This document shows positions 7,867 to 19,573 of a DNA stretch of 64,000 nucleotides, piece after piece. Source of the stretch: Saccharopolyspora gloriosae (GTDB lineage Bacteria; Actinomycetota; Actinomycetes; Mycobacteriales; Pseudonocardiaceae); contig NZ_JACHIV010000001.1 of assembly GCF_014203325.1 (NCBI RefSeq), forward strand, positions 6,449,501-6,513,500, in the 5' to 3' direction. The notes beneath the pieces are model-generated. The model was given only the letters and a program-made list of their open reading frames with translations, was not told where the DNA came from and did not search any database. A program made the position numbers and the translations under genes. The first letter of the stretch is position 1, and each line of letters starts with the position of its first letter.

Positions 7867-8688
7867 TCACTCCCGCTCGGACAGCGTGACCTCGACGCCA
7901 CCGGCGAAGTCGGCGGCCACGTTGTAGATGAACGCGCTCACCGTCGCCAGCGCCGTGAACAGCACGATGTTGATCGCACCGATGATGGAGGCGACGCCGA
8001 ACACGCGGCCCGCGCTGATCAATTCCTCGCTGGCCGCGTCCTCCGGCGAGGTGAGCTCGGTGAACGTGCCGTTCAGCGAGTCCCACACGCCCATGCCGTC
8101 GAGCACGCCGTAGAGCACGGCGACCGCGATCATCCACACGAAGAACATCGCCACGCTGAGCACCAGTGCCAGCTTCAGCACCGACCACGGGTCGAGCCGC
8201 TTGACCTGCAGGCTCGCCCGCCGCGGTCCCCGGCTGGGCCGGCGAGCGCTGGGCGTCTGCGCGCCCGGACGAGCCGCCGCACCGAAGTTCACCGCGCCGC
8301 GCCCGTCCGAGGAGCCCTGCGAGGGGATCTCGGTGCGGACGGTCTCCTGGTCGTACCCGCTCGTCGGGATGCCCTGGGTCTGCGCGGTGTCGAAGCCCGG
8401 TGTCGCCGGAGCTTCGGCGTGGCCGTCGGCCGCACCGGTTCCGGCGCCGGTGCGCTGCCACGGCGGCGGGGTCTCGGTGCCCTCGAAGGTCTCGGACCCG
8501 TTCGGCTTCGAGGCCGTGTCGCCGTTGGCCCCGTCGGCCGCGGCCGACACCTCGCCGTCGCTCTGCGCGGCGGCGTCGGTCTGCCCGGTCATCACCGAGG
8601 TGTGCTGGGAGTTCTGGCCGGTCGTCTGGTCGGCGTCCTGGTCACCCGGGTGCCCCTCCGGACGCTCCGGCTTCTCGGAAGATGTCAC
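7867..8688 (-). CDS. DUF3566 transmembrane protein downstream of gyrA
   Basis: 273 residues. The first 160 are low-complexity, rich in Gly, Thr, Asp, Pro and Gln, and probably disordered and cytoplasmic. The conserved part starts at LQVKRLDPWSVLKLALVLSV and contains two long hydrophobic helices (LALVLSVAMFFVWMIAVAVL and IGAINIVLFTALATVSAFIY) separated by a short extracytoplasmic loop, the DUF3566 pattern. Orthologues follow gyrA in mycobacteria and relatives. The GTG start has AAGGA seven bases upstream and follows the gyrA stop by 32 bases. A role at the cell pole or in envelope growth is possible, but the sequence alone does not show it. Confidence 0.88.
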   Translation of the reverse strand: MTSSEKPERPEGHPGDQDADQTTGQNSQHTSVMTGQTDAAAQSDGEVSAAADGANGDTASKPNGSETFEGTETPPPWQRTGAGTGAADGHAEAPATPGFDTAQTQGIPTSGYDQETVRTEIPSQGSSDGRGAVNFGAAARPGAQTPSARRPSRGPRRASLQVKRLDPWSVLKLALVLSVAMFFVWMIAVAVLYGVLDGMGVWDSLNGTFTELTSPEDAASEELISAGRVFGVASIIGAINIVLFTALATVSAFIYNVAADFAGGVEVTLSERE

Positions 8689-8720
8689 GAGAGATCCTTC
8701 ATGATCGTCATCGGCGGTCG

Positions 8721-11216
8721 CTACTTCGTCGGCTCAGGCCCGGCGGCGTCCGGATCGGCGGCCTCGTCGGCGCTGCGCGCGATGGCCACCACCGAAGTTC
8801 CGTCGCCCAGGTTCATCAGACGCACCCCCTTCGTCTGCCTGCCTGCCTTGCGAACCTCCTTGGCGGTGGTCCGGATGACGCCGCCGGTGGAAGTGATCGC
8901 ATAGAGCTCATCGTCCAGGTCGACGATGAGCGCCCCGACAAGCCTCCCACGTTTGCGGTCGTACTGAACGGTGAGCACACCCTTGCCGCCACGGCCCTGG
9001 ACCGGGTAGTCGTCGATCTCGGTCCGTTTGGCGTAGCCCCCGTCGGTGGCGACGAGGACGAAGCGACCGGCCCGCACGACGCCCATCGCGAGCAGCTCGT
9101 CACCGGTGTTGAACCGCATGCCGAGCACGCCTGACGTGGCGCGTCCCATGGGGCGCAGCGCCTCGTCGGTGGCGTGGAACCTGATCGACTGGCCCTCGGC
9201 GGAGACCAGCAGCAGGTCGTCCTCCTCGGAGCACAGCACCGCGCCGACCAGCTCGTCCTCGTCCTTCAGGTTCACCCCGATGAGTCCACCCGAACGGTTC
9301 GAGTCGAAGTCGGTGAGGCGGGACTTCTTGACCAGGCCGTTCTTGGTGGCGAGCACCAGGTAGGGCGCGGCGGTGTAGTCCTTGATCTGCATGACCTGGG
9401 CGATGTGCTCGTCGGGCTGGAACGCGAGCAGGTTCGCCACGTGCTGGCCGCGGGCCGTGCGGTTGGCCTCCGGCAGGTCGTAGGCCTTCGCCCGGTACAC
9501 CCGGCCCTTGTTCGTGAAGAACAGCATCCAGTCGTGGGTGGAGCACACGAAGAAGTGCGACACGATGTCGTCCTGCTTGAGCTGCGCGCCCTGCACTCCC
9601 TTGCCGCCGCGCTTCTGCGCCCGGTACAGGTCGGTGCGGGTCCGCTTCGCGTAGCCGGTGCGGGTGATCGTGACGACGACGTCCTCGTCGGCGATGAGGT
9701 CTTCCATGGAGACTTCGCCCTCGTAGGGCACGATCTTGGTGCGGCGGTCCTCGCCGTACTTGTCGACGATCTCCATGAGCTCTTCGCGGATGATCTGCCG
9801 CTGCCGCTCGGGCTTGGCGAGGATGTCCTTGTAGTCCTCGATCTCCAGCTCCAGCTCGGCGAGCCGGTCGACGATCTTCTGCCGCTCCAGCGCGGACAGC
9901 CGCCGCAGCTGCATCTCCAGGATCGCGTCGGCCTGGACCTCGTCCACGTCGAGCAGCGCGATCAGGCCGGTGCGGGCCTCGTCGACGGTGGGCGACCGGC
10001 GGATCAGCGCGATCACCGCGTCCAGCGCGTCCAGCGCCTTGACCAGGCCGCGCAGCACGTGGGCGCGTTCCTCGGCCTTGCGCAGCCGGAACCGGGTGCG
10101 CCGGACGATGACCTCGATCTGGTGGTTGACGTAGTACCGGATCACCTGGTCGATGCGCAGCGTGCGCGGCACGCCCTCGACCAGCGCCAGCATGTTCACG
10201 CCGAACGTGGTCTGCAGCTGGGTGTGCTTGTAGAGGTTGTTGAGCACGACCTTCGGGATCGCGTCGCGCTTCAAGGTGAACACGATCCGCATGCCGCGAC
10301 GGCTGTTGGACTCGTCGGCGATGTCGGAGATCCCGCTGATCTTGCCGTCGCGGTGCATCGCCGCGATGTTCTCGATCAGGTTGTCCGGGTTGACCTGGTA
10401 CGGCAGCTCGGTGACGACCAGCGAGGTGCGGCCCTTGGCGTCCTCCTCGACGGAGACGACCGAGCGCATCTTGATGGAGCCGCGACCGGTGCGGTACGCG
10501 TCGGCGATCGCGTTGGTGCCGAGGATGAGGCCGCGGGTCGGGAAGTCCGGTCCCTTGACCCGGCGGATCAGCTCCTCGAGCAGCGTCTCGTCGTCGACGT
10601 CGGGGTTCTCCAGCAGGTAGACGACGCCGTCGGCGACCTCGCGCAGGTTGTGCGGCGGGATGTTCGTCGCCATCCCGACCGCGATCCCGCTACCACCGTT
10701 GACCAGCAGGTTCGGGATGCGCGCGGGCAGCACGTCCGGTTCCTGCGTGCGGCCGTCGTAGTTGTCGGAGAACTCGACGGTGTCCTCTTCGATGTCGGCG
10801 AGCATGTGCATCGCCAACGGCTTCAGCCGCGACTCGGTGTACCGCATGGCCGCGGCCGGGTCGTTGCCCGGCGAACCGAAGTTGCCCTGACCGTCGATGA
10901 GGGGGTGGCGCATCGCCCACGGCTGCGCCAGGCGGACCAGGGTGTCGTAGATCGCCGAGTCGCCGTGGGGGTGGTAGTTGCCCATCACCTCACCGACGAC
11001 GCGGGAGCACTTCACGTAACCGCGGTCCGGCCGGAAGCCGGAGTCGTACATCGCGTAGAGCACCCGGCGGTGCACCGGCTTGAGCCCGTCGCGCACGTCG
11101 GGCAGCGCCCGCGCGACGATCACGCTCATCGCGTAGTTGATGTAGGAGTTCTGCATCTCCTGCTGGATGTCGACCGGTTCTACGCGGCCGCTCTCCGGCG
11201 GCAGGATGTCCGTCAC
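8721..11216 (-). CDS. gyrA: DNA gyrase subunit A
   Basis: 831 residues, full length. The breakage-reunion domain carries the catalytic tyrosine in [10 protein letters not shown] (Tyr126). The quinolone-determining region reads [17 protein letters not shown] with Ser87 and Asp91 (E. coli 83 and 87), so no classical resistance substitution is present. The C-terminal beta-pinwheel begins with the GyrA box QKRGGKG. With GyrB it introduces negative supercoils using ATP. It follows gyrB in the same direction, but 364 bases separate them because the dispersed repeat copy B lies between. Confidence 0.98.
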   Translation of the reverse strand: MTDILPPESGRVEPVDIQQEMQNSYINYAMSVIVARALPDVRDGLKPVHRRVLYAMYDSGFRPDRGYVKCSRVVGEVMGNYHPHGDSAIYDTLVRLAQPWAMRHPLIDGQGNFGSPGNDPAAAMRYTESRLKPLAMHMLADIEEDTVEFSDNYDGRTQEPDVLPARIPNLLVNGGSGIAVGMATNIPPHNLREVADGVVYLLENPDVDDETLLEELIRRVKGPDFPTRGLILGTNAIADAYRTGRGSIKMRSVVSVEEDAKGRTSLVVTELPYQVNPDNLIENIAAMHRDGKISGISDIADESNSRRGMRIVFTLKRDAIPKVVLNNLYKHTQLQTTFGVNMLALVEGVPRTLRIDQVIRYYVNHQIEVIVRRTRFRLRKAEERAHVLRGLVKALDALDAVIALIRRSPTVDEARTGLIALLDVDEVQADAILEMQLRRLSALERQKIVDRLAELELEIEDYKDILAKPERQRQIIREELMEIVDKYGEDRRTKIVPYEGEVSMEDLIADEDVVVTITRTGYAKRTRTDLYRAQKRGGKGVQGAQLKQDDIVSHFFVCSTHDWMLFFTNKGRVYRAKAYDLPEANRTARGQHVANLLAFQPDEHIAQVMQIKDYTAAPYLVLATKNGLVKKSRLTDFDSNRSGGLIGVNLKDEDELVGAVLCSEEDDLLLVSAEGQSIRFHATDEALRPMGRATSGVLGMRFNTGDELLAMGVVRAGRFVLVATDGGYAKRTEIDDYPVQGRGGKGVLTVQYDRKRGRLVGALIVDLDDELYAITSTGGVIRTTAKEVRKAGRQTKGVRLMNLGDGTSVVAIARSADEAADPDAAGPEPTK

Positions 11217-11379
11217 GAGTGGAGGTTCCTTTCAGGCGAGTTGGGCGGGTTCCTGCGCCGGCGCGACGCGGGAGCGCGAACTCCCGGGGTCGCGGCATGC
11301 CAGGCGCTGCGGCCTGGTCACGGCGCTCGATCCCGTTCGAGCGCGTTCGGACGAGGCGAGCCGTGCGGAAGGATCTTTG

Positions 11380-11545
11380 TTCGGTGTCTTGTCAGCGGCG
11401 AAGCCGCTGAGCGGCGACCACCAGAGCAACCGGCACCGCGGCGGGTTCTCAGTGGTTTCCTCGCGAGGACGGCTTTTTCCCTCGTGGCGGAGCCACTCGG
11501 GAAAAAGATCCCGCAGCGAGGAAACCACTGAGGTTCCGCTGAGTA
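11380..11545 (-). repeat. Dispersed intergenic repeat, copy B, inside the gyrB-gyrA operon
   Basis: Carries the backbone hairpin TCAGCGGCGAAGCCGCTGA (11391-11409) and the full cassette. Cassette arms CTCAGTGGTTTCCTCGC (11448-11464) and GCGAGGAAACCACTGAG (11516-11532) are perfectly complementary over 17 bp. An inner hairpin CTTTTTCCC...GGGAAAAAG sits between them. Orientation is inverted relative to copy D. It occupies most of the gap between gyrB and gyrA. Confidence 0.9.
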
Positions 11546-11580
11546 ACCACCTACGCAGACCATTCCGAGCGGTCCCAGGG

Positions 11581-14586
<3,006 letters not shown>

Positions 14587-14597
<11 letters not shown>

Positions 14598-15762
14598 GGC
14601 TGACCTCCCCGTCCCGAACGTCGAAGCGGGTACCGGCGAGCTCGGCGGGCACGTCCTCCCCCACCGCGGCGGTCACCAGCACCTGCTCGGCGTCCGCGAC
14701 CAGCTCGGCCAGCCGCGAACGCCGCCGCCGGTCCAGCTCGGCGAACACGTCGTCGAGGATCAAGACCGGCTCCGCGCCATCCTCGGCGAGCAGGTGGTAC
14801 GAAGCCAGCCGCAACGCCAGCACGAACGACCACGATTCGCCGTGGCTCGCGTAGCCCTTCGCCGGCAGCTCCCCGAGCACCAGGTCCAGGTCGTCGCGGT
14901 GCGGTCCGACCAGGGACACGCCCCGCTCCAGCTCCTGACCGCGCACCCGCTCCAGCTCCACGAGCAGCGCGGACTCCAGCGCGGCCCGGTCGGCCCGCGG
15001 CCCCATCGGCACGCCGTAGCCCTCCGGGAGCGAGTCGCCGAGGCTGCTGCGGTACCGCAGGTCCGCGACCCGCCCGGCGGGTGCGCTGTCCGTGCCCGTC
15101 TCGGCGACGCTGGCATAAGCGCTGGTCACGTGCGGTGCGATGTCGGCGACGAGGTCGAGCCGCGCCGCCAGCAGGTCCGCGCCGTGCTTGGCGAGGTGGC
15201 CGTCCCAGACCTCCAAGGTCCGCAGGTCCGGCGCCTGACCACCGCGCCGCGCGCCGCCCGCCGACTTCAACAGCGCGCTGCGCTGCCGCAGCACCCGCTC
15301 GTAGTCGGAGCGCACCCCCGCGTACCGCGGCGACCTCGACACCAGCAGCTCGTCCAGGAACCGGCGCCGCTCCCCCGGATCACCGCGCACCACCGCGAGG
15401 TCCTCCGGCGCGAACAGCACCGTCCGCAGGATGCCCAGCACGTCGCGGGGCTTGCCGGGCGCACCGCGGTTGATCCGCGCGCGGTTCGCCTTGCCCGGCG
15501 TGATCTCCAGGTCGACCAGCAGCTCCCGGCCGCCGTTGATCACCGAGGCCCGCACGAACGCCCGCTGCGCCCCGTAGCGCACCAGTGGCGAATCGCTCGA
15601 CACCCGGTGCGACCCGAGGGTGGCGACGTAGCCCAAGGCCTCGACCAGGTTCGTCTTGCCCTGGCCGTTGGAGCCGACCAGCACGGTCGCGCCGGGTTCG
15701 AAGGTCAGGTCGGCCTGCGGCCACGAGCGGAAGTCGGTCACTTGCAGATGTCGGACGTACAA
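14587..15762 (-). CDS. recF: DNA replication and repair protein RecF
   Basis: 391 residues. The Walker A motif [16 protein letters not shown] lies near the N-terminus, and the ABC-type signature region and Walker [19 protein letters not shown] lie near the C-terminus, as in SMC-like RecF. It helps load RecA at single-strand gaps with RecO and RecR. The best start is the TTG at 15762: it gives [14 protein letters not shown], the conserved RecF N-terminus, and has GGGAG six bases upstream. The upstream 35 codons of the open frame have no family resemblance. Confidence 0.95.
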
Positions 15763-15908
15763 AGCGCTCCCACCGGATCGGGTCGCGCGAGCGGGACGCG
15801 CGCGGAACCGGCCGCAGCCGGGGGCGGCCCGGCCGGGCACGTGGTGAGGTGACCCGCGCGGGATCACCTCACCGACATGTCACCGTGTCGACATGGCGAC
15901 TCGGCGAC

Positions 15909-16796
15909 TCAGCCCTCGTTGGTCTCCACCGCGTGCCCGCCGAACTGGTTGCGCAGCGCGGCGACGGCCTTCATCGCGGGCGAGTCGTCCTGCCGGGAGG
16001 CGAACCGCGCGTAGAGCGCGGCGGTCATCACCGGGGTCGGCACGGCGTTGCGCACCGACTCCTCCACCGTCCAGCGGCCCTCGCCGGAGTCCGAGACGTA
16101 CCCGCGCAGCTTCTGCAGCTCCGGGTCCTCGTCCACCGCGCGCACCAGCAGGTCCAGCAGCCAGGAGCGGACGACGGTGCCGCGGCTCCACGCCTTGATC
16201 GTCGCCGGCACGTCGGTGACCACCTCGGAGGCGGCCAGCAGCTCGAAGCCCTCGGCGTAGGCCTGCATCAGGCCGTACTCGATGCCGTTGTGCACCATCT
16301 TCGCGTAGTGCCCGGCGCCGACGGGGCCCGCGTGCGCGAAGCCCTCCTCGCGCGGACCCTCCGGGCGCAGCGCGTCGAAGATCGGCAGCGCGCGCTCGAT
16401 GTCCGCGGCGTCGCCGCCGGCCATCAGCCCGTAGCCGTTCGTCGCGCCCCACACCCCGCCGGACACGCCGACGTCGACGTACTTCACGCCGTGCTCGGCG
16501 AGCAGGGCCGCGTTCGCCTGGTCCTCGGTGAACCTGGAGTTGCCGCCCTCGATCACCAGGTCTCCTTCGGAGAGGACCTCGGCGAGGGCGGTGATGGTCT
16601 GCTTGGTGGGTTCACCGTGCGGAACCATGATCCACACGATGCGCGGGCCGGTCAGCCCGTTCGCCAGGTCGGCGATCGAGGCCACGTCGCTGACCTCTTG
16701 GTTCCGGTCGTAGCCGACGACCTCGTGCCCGGCGGCCCGCAGCCGCTCGCGCATGTTGAAGCCCATTCGGCCGAGACCCACAAGTCCCAGTTGCAC
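15909..16796 (-). CDS. gnd: 6-phosphogluconate dehydrogenase, decarboxylating (short form)
   Basis: 295 residues, the short bacterial class of about 300 rather than the 470-residue form. The Rossmann motif GLVGLGRMGFNM is at the extreme N-terminus, followed by IVWIMVPHGEPT, the substrate segment DVGVSGGVWGATNGYGLMAGG, and the catalytic lysine region GAGHYAKMVHNGIEYG. It converts 6-phosphogluconate to ribulose 5-phosphate. Start is the GTG at 16796, preceded by GGGGAAGA. The dnaN-gnd-recF order is common in actinobacteria. Confidence 0.93.
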   Translation of the reverse strand: MQLGLVGLGRMGFNMRERLRAAGHEVVGYDRNQEVSDVASIADLANGLTGPRIVWIMVPHGEPTKQTITALAEVLSEGDLVIEGGNSRFTEDQANAALLAEHGVKYVDVGVSGGVWGATNGYGLMAGGDAADIERALPIFDALRPEGPREEGFAHAGPVGAGHYAKMVHNGIEYGLMQAYAEGFELLAASEVVTDVPATIKAWSRGTVVRSWLLDLLVRAVDEDPELQKLRGYVSDSGEGRWTVEESVRNAVPTPVMTAALYARFASRQDDSPAMKAVAALRNQFGGHAVETNEG

Positions 16797-16905
16797 CGGA
16801 TCTTCCCCTTCGAGACTGGTTGTTGCCCGAGCCTGCCGTTCCGGCGCGACCCGGTGTCGCACGTGATCGGCGCCCGCGCGGATCGCGGCGAGCGCCGGGA
16901 CCACC

Positions 16906-18030
16906 TCAGCCCGGCAGGCGCACCGGCATCAGCAGGTAGAGGTAGCCCTCGACCACCTCACCATCCTCCCCGACCGGTTTGAGCAACGCGGGGCGGTTGG
17001 ATGTGGTGAACAGCATCTGGGCGCGGTCGGTCTTGAGCGCGCCCAGGCCGTCGAGCAGGTACGTCGGGTTGAACGCGATGGTCAGCGGCTCACCGGCGAG
17101 CTCCACCGGGAGCTCCTCTTCGGCGCTGCCCTCGTCGTCGCCACCGGCGGTCAGGCGCAGGCCGGAGTCGGAGAACTCCAGCCGCACCTGGGTGCCGCGC
17201 TCGGCGACCAGCGACACGCGCTTGATCGCTTCGACGAGCGGGGCCACGTCGATGATCGCGGTCGCGGCGGTCTCGGACGGCAGCAGCTGGCGGTACTTGG
17301 GGAACTCCGCGTCCAGCAGCCGGGTCGTGTTGCGCCGGGTCGTGCCGGACAGGCCGAGCAGGCCGTCGCCGGAGGCCAGCGAGATCTCGACCTTCGCGCC
17401 GGAACCGCCGAGGGTCTTGGCGGACTCGGCCAGGGTCTTGGCCGGGACGAGGATCGCGGTGTCGTTGATCGACTCGTCGGGCTCCCAGGTGAACTCCCGC
17501 ATCGCCAGCCGGAACCGGTCGGTGGCGACCATGGTGAGCCGGTCGGCGTTGATCTCCATGCGGACGCCGGTGAGCATCGGCAGCGTGTCGTCCCGGCCGG
17601 CCGCGACCGCGACCTGGGCGACGGCGGCGGAGAACAGGTCGCCGGGGACCGCGCCGGCCCGCTCCGGCATCGCGGGCAGCTCCGGGTAGTCCTCGACCGG
17701 CATCGTCGGCAGGCTGAACCGGGAACTGCCGCAGGTGATCGTCACGCGCGAACCGTCGACGGTGATCTCGACGGGCCGGTTCGGCAGCGACTTGGTGATG
17801 TCGGCCAGCAACCGCCCGGAGACCAGCGTCTTGCCGGTGGAGTCGATGGAGGCCTCGGTCGTGACCTGGGCGGACACCTCGTAGTCGAAGCCGGAGATGG
17901 TCAGCGCTTCGCCGGAGCTCGCGTCCAGCAGCACCCCGCCCAGCACCGGGACCGGCGGCCGCGACGGCAGGCTGCGCGCGACCCAGGCGACGGCGTCGGC
18001 AAGACCGTCACGTTCCACGCGGATCTTCAT
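16906..18030 (-). CDS. dnaN: DNA polymerase III sliding clamp (beta subunit)
   Basis: 374 residues comprising three repeated clamp domains. Recognisable parts are [15 protein letters not shown] in domain 1, [13 protein letters not shown] at the domain 2/3 junction and the C-terminus [13 protein letters not shown] that forms part of the protein-binding pocket. As a dimer it encircles DNA and tethers the polymerase. The ATG at 18030 has AAAGGAC six bases upstream. oriC lies immediately upstream, between it and dnaA. Confidence 0.97.
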   Translation of the reverse strand: MKIRVERDGLADAVAWVARSLPSRPPVPVLGGVLLDASSGEALTISGFDYEVSAQVTTEASIDSTGKTLVSGRLLADITKSLPNRPVEITVDGSRVTITCGSSRFSLPTMPVEDYPELPAMPERAGAVPGDLFSAAVAQVAVAAGRDDTLPMLTGVRMEINADRLTMVATDRFRLAMREFTWEPDESINDTAILVPAKTLAESAKTLGGSGAKVEISLASGDGLLGLSGTTRRNTTRLLDAEFPKYRQLLPSETAATAIIDVAPLVEAIKRVSLVAERGTQVRLEFSDSGLRLTAGGDDEGSAEEELPVELAGEPLTIAFNPTYLLDGLGALKTDRAQMLFTTSNRPALLKPVGEDGEVVEGYLYLLMPVRLPG

Positions 18031-18339
18031 CGATGTCCTTTCGGTTTCGGCCGAGGCCGGCTGCCGGGGAGAACGCTGCTGGCGCCGTGGGGGCGGCCAG
18101 CTCCGGGAGTGCTGTTGCTGCGTGCGGGGCTTTCGGAGGTCGGAGTTCCGCGACGTCGCTCGGGTGCGGGCCGCCTGAGACGGGCGGCACCTGGTTCGAG
18201 GCGCTTCGGAACTCGTCCCACGAGATGGCCGGGAGCTCGGGGCTCCGCTTCGCCACGACCATCGCGGGAGTCCCACCGTAGAGCGTTCGGCGTGATCGCC
18301 GCATCCGGGTCCTGGCTCTCGAAGCGGTCGGTTCGGGCC

Positions 18340-18840
18340 GCGGAGCCGAAGTTGTCCACTTGTCCACCGCCCCTCTCTCTTCTTTTTTTCTTCATTCAAA
18401 AGAAAAGAAAAGAGAGCAGTAGTAGTAAGGGTTGTGGGTTGTGGGGATAACCCTTGTTTTGGCAGCTCACGGCACCCGTTCAGCTGTGGATGGGGACTGG
18501 GGGTAACCGGTGGATGGTCTGAACGGGTCGTGGACAACTTGTGACCGCTCCGAGGTTGTCCACATTGAGCCCATGTTGTCCACACCTCCATCCACAGCTG
18601 ACCCCCCAGTTGTACCCAGCCTCTGCGGATGAACCGGTGTTTCGGGCACCTCCACCGATCGGGTTGTGGGCAGATCTGTGGGTTTCCTGTGGCCAACCGG
18701 GGGATCGCCTGTGGGCAGGTCGGGGATCGTTGTGCACAGGGTGTGCATGGATTGGGGAAAACTCCAGGTCATACCTGGGGACAGCCGAGCTGTGGACAGC
18801 TCGGCCGCATCGAGGGTTTTCTGGCGAGGGGTGAGGGCAA
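18340..18840. other. oriC: Chromosomal replication origin, DnaA box cluster
   Basis: Within the 1.5-kb dnaA-dnaN gap there are two perfect TTGTCCACA boxes (18556-18564, 18576-18584, 20 bases apart). Near matches are TTGTCCACT (18352), TTGTCCACC (18360), TTGTCCACG on the minus strand (18529-18537), TTGTGCACA (18730-18738) and CTGTCCACA on the minus strand (18791-18799). Many weaker TGTGG runs occur. Position between dnaA and dnaN matches the mapped origins of Streptomyces and Mycobacterium. GC content drops locally around 18375-18430. Confidence 0.9.
18372..18428. other. Candidate DNA unwinding element with DnaA-trio
   Basis: 18372-18400 is nearly pure pyrimidine and 18397-18416 nearly pure purine (AAAAGAAAAGAAAAGAGAG), the most AT-rich patch in the origin. 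TAGTAGTAA follows at 18420-18428, then GGG and the box-like TTGTGGGGATAAC at 18439-18451. A run of TAG/TAA triplets flanked by a DnaA box matches the DnaA-trio of the bacterial basal unwinding system. Confidence 0.55.
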
Positions 18841-19233
18841 GACCACTTCGCCTGTGCAGAAAAGTCGGCGTCCGCGAACGGCCCGCGTTCAGGTTCGGGC
18901 GCTCGATCCGTCGTGCCGCGTGCGCTGTGCGTCCAGTCGTGCGCGAAGCGTGCTGATTTCGGGTTCTCCACAGGCGCGCGCCGGCCGCCGGTGGCCGCAC
19001 GGGGACCGGCGAGCGGTCGTTCGGGCCCGGTCGACGGTCGGATCTTTCTGCCGGAGCGGGGTGGAGCGACCTCGCAGGCTTGGCAGAAAGGTGCGGCGTC
19101 CGCGCTCGCGTGGGGAGGTCCCGGCGCGATGCCGCGAGCGAACGCCTCGGCGCCGGGGTAGGCGAGCCCGCGGGAGAACGCGACGAATTTTCTGCCGAGG
19201 CGGCCTGGTCGCGACCGGGGGCCCCGACAGAAA
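18817..19233. repeat. Three related 46-base inverted-repeat units between oriC and dnaA
   Basis: Units at 18817-18863, 19045-19089 and 19188-19233 each begin TTTCTG and end CAGAAA after 31-33 bases. Arms are TTTTCTG/CAGAAAA, TTTCTGCC/GGCAGAAA and TTTCTG/CAGAAA. The first two are followed by a GCGGCGTCCGCG-like or TCGGCGTCCGCG segment. No gene is present in 18841-19573. Confidence 0.7.
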
Positions 19234-19573
19234 GATTCGGCGGATCCGGCCGGGAGGATCGGTCGCGGCGGCTCGGCCGGGCAGCACGCCGGCCGCGGCC
19301 ATCCGAACCGCTGCCCGAGCGCTACGAGCGCCGTTCGGGGCGGACGTCGGCGGGCCGACGCCCGGCGACTTGAAGCAGTGACGTGCAGCGACTCAGTGAT
19401 ATCACTGAGACGTGCCGCTCAATGTTCCTCCGGGAGGGCCGCTGATCCGCTCAGACACCGCCTGAAAAGGCTCCTGAGCAGGCATGACGTGGCGAAAGGG
19501 CGATACTCGAACCAGCCGACAGCGCAGCCGCGAAGACCGCGCACCGCGCCGGGCGGGGCCGCGCGACGACGGT

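Noticed and set aside
11232-11528. Similar short peptides read from the four intergenic repeat copies (SAAKPLS, FPSWRSHSGKRSRSE)
   Set aside because: The likeness is due to the DNA repeat; frames differ, no ribosome site precedes them, and the changes follow stem pairing rather than codons.
9174-11531. A 785-codon open frame on the plus strand opposite gyrA
   Set aside because: It is the mirror of gyrA. The high third-position GC of a real gene keeps the opposite strand free of stops; the translation is Val/Asp/His-rich with no domain.
18372-18416. A long perfect hairpin in the AT-rich part of oriC
   Set aside because: The pyrimidine and purine tracts look complementary, but pairing is imperfect after about seven bases; described as a homopurine/homopyrimidine unwinding block instead.
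18467-19381. Open frames of 80-250 codons in the dnaA-dnaN gap
   Set aside because: They overlap DnaA boxes and each other on both strands, are Arg/Pro-rich, and their apparent mutual similarity comes from the three hairpin repeats.
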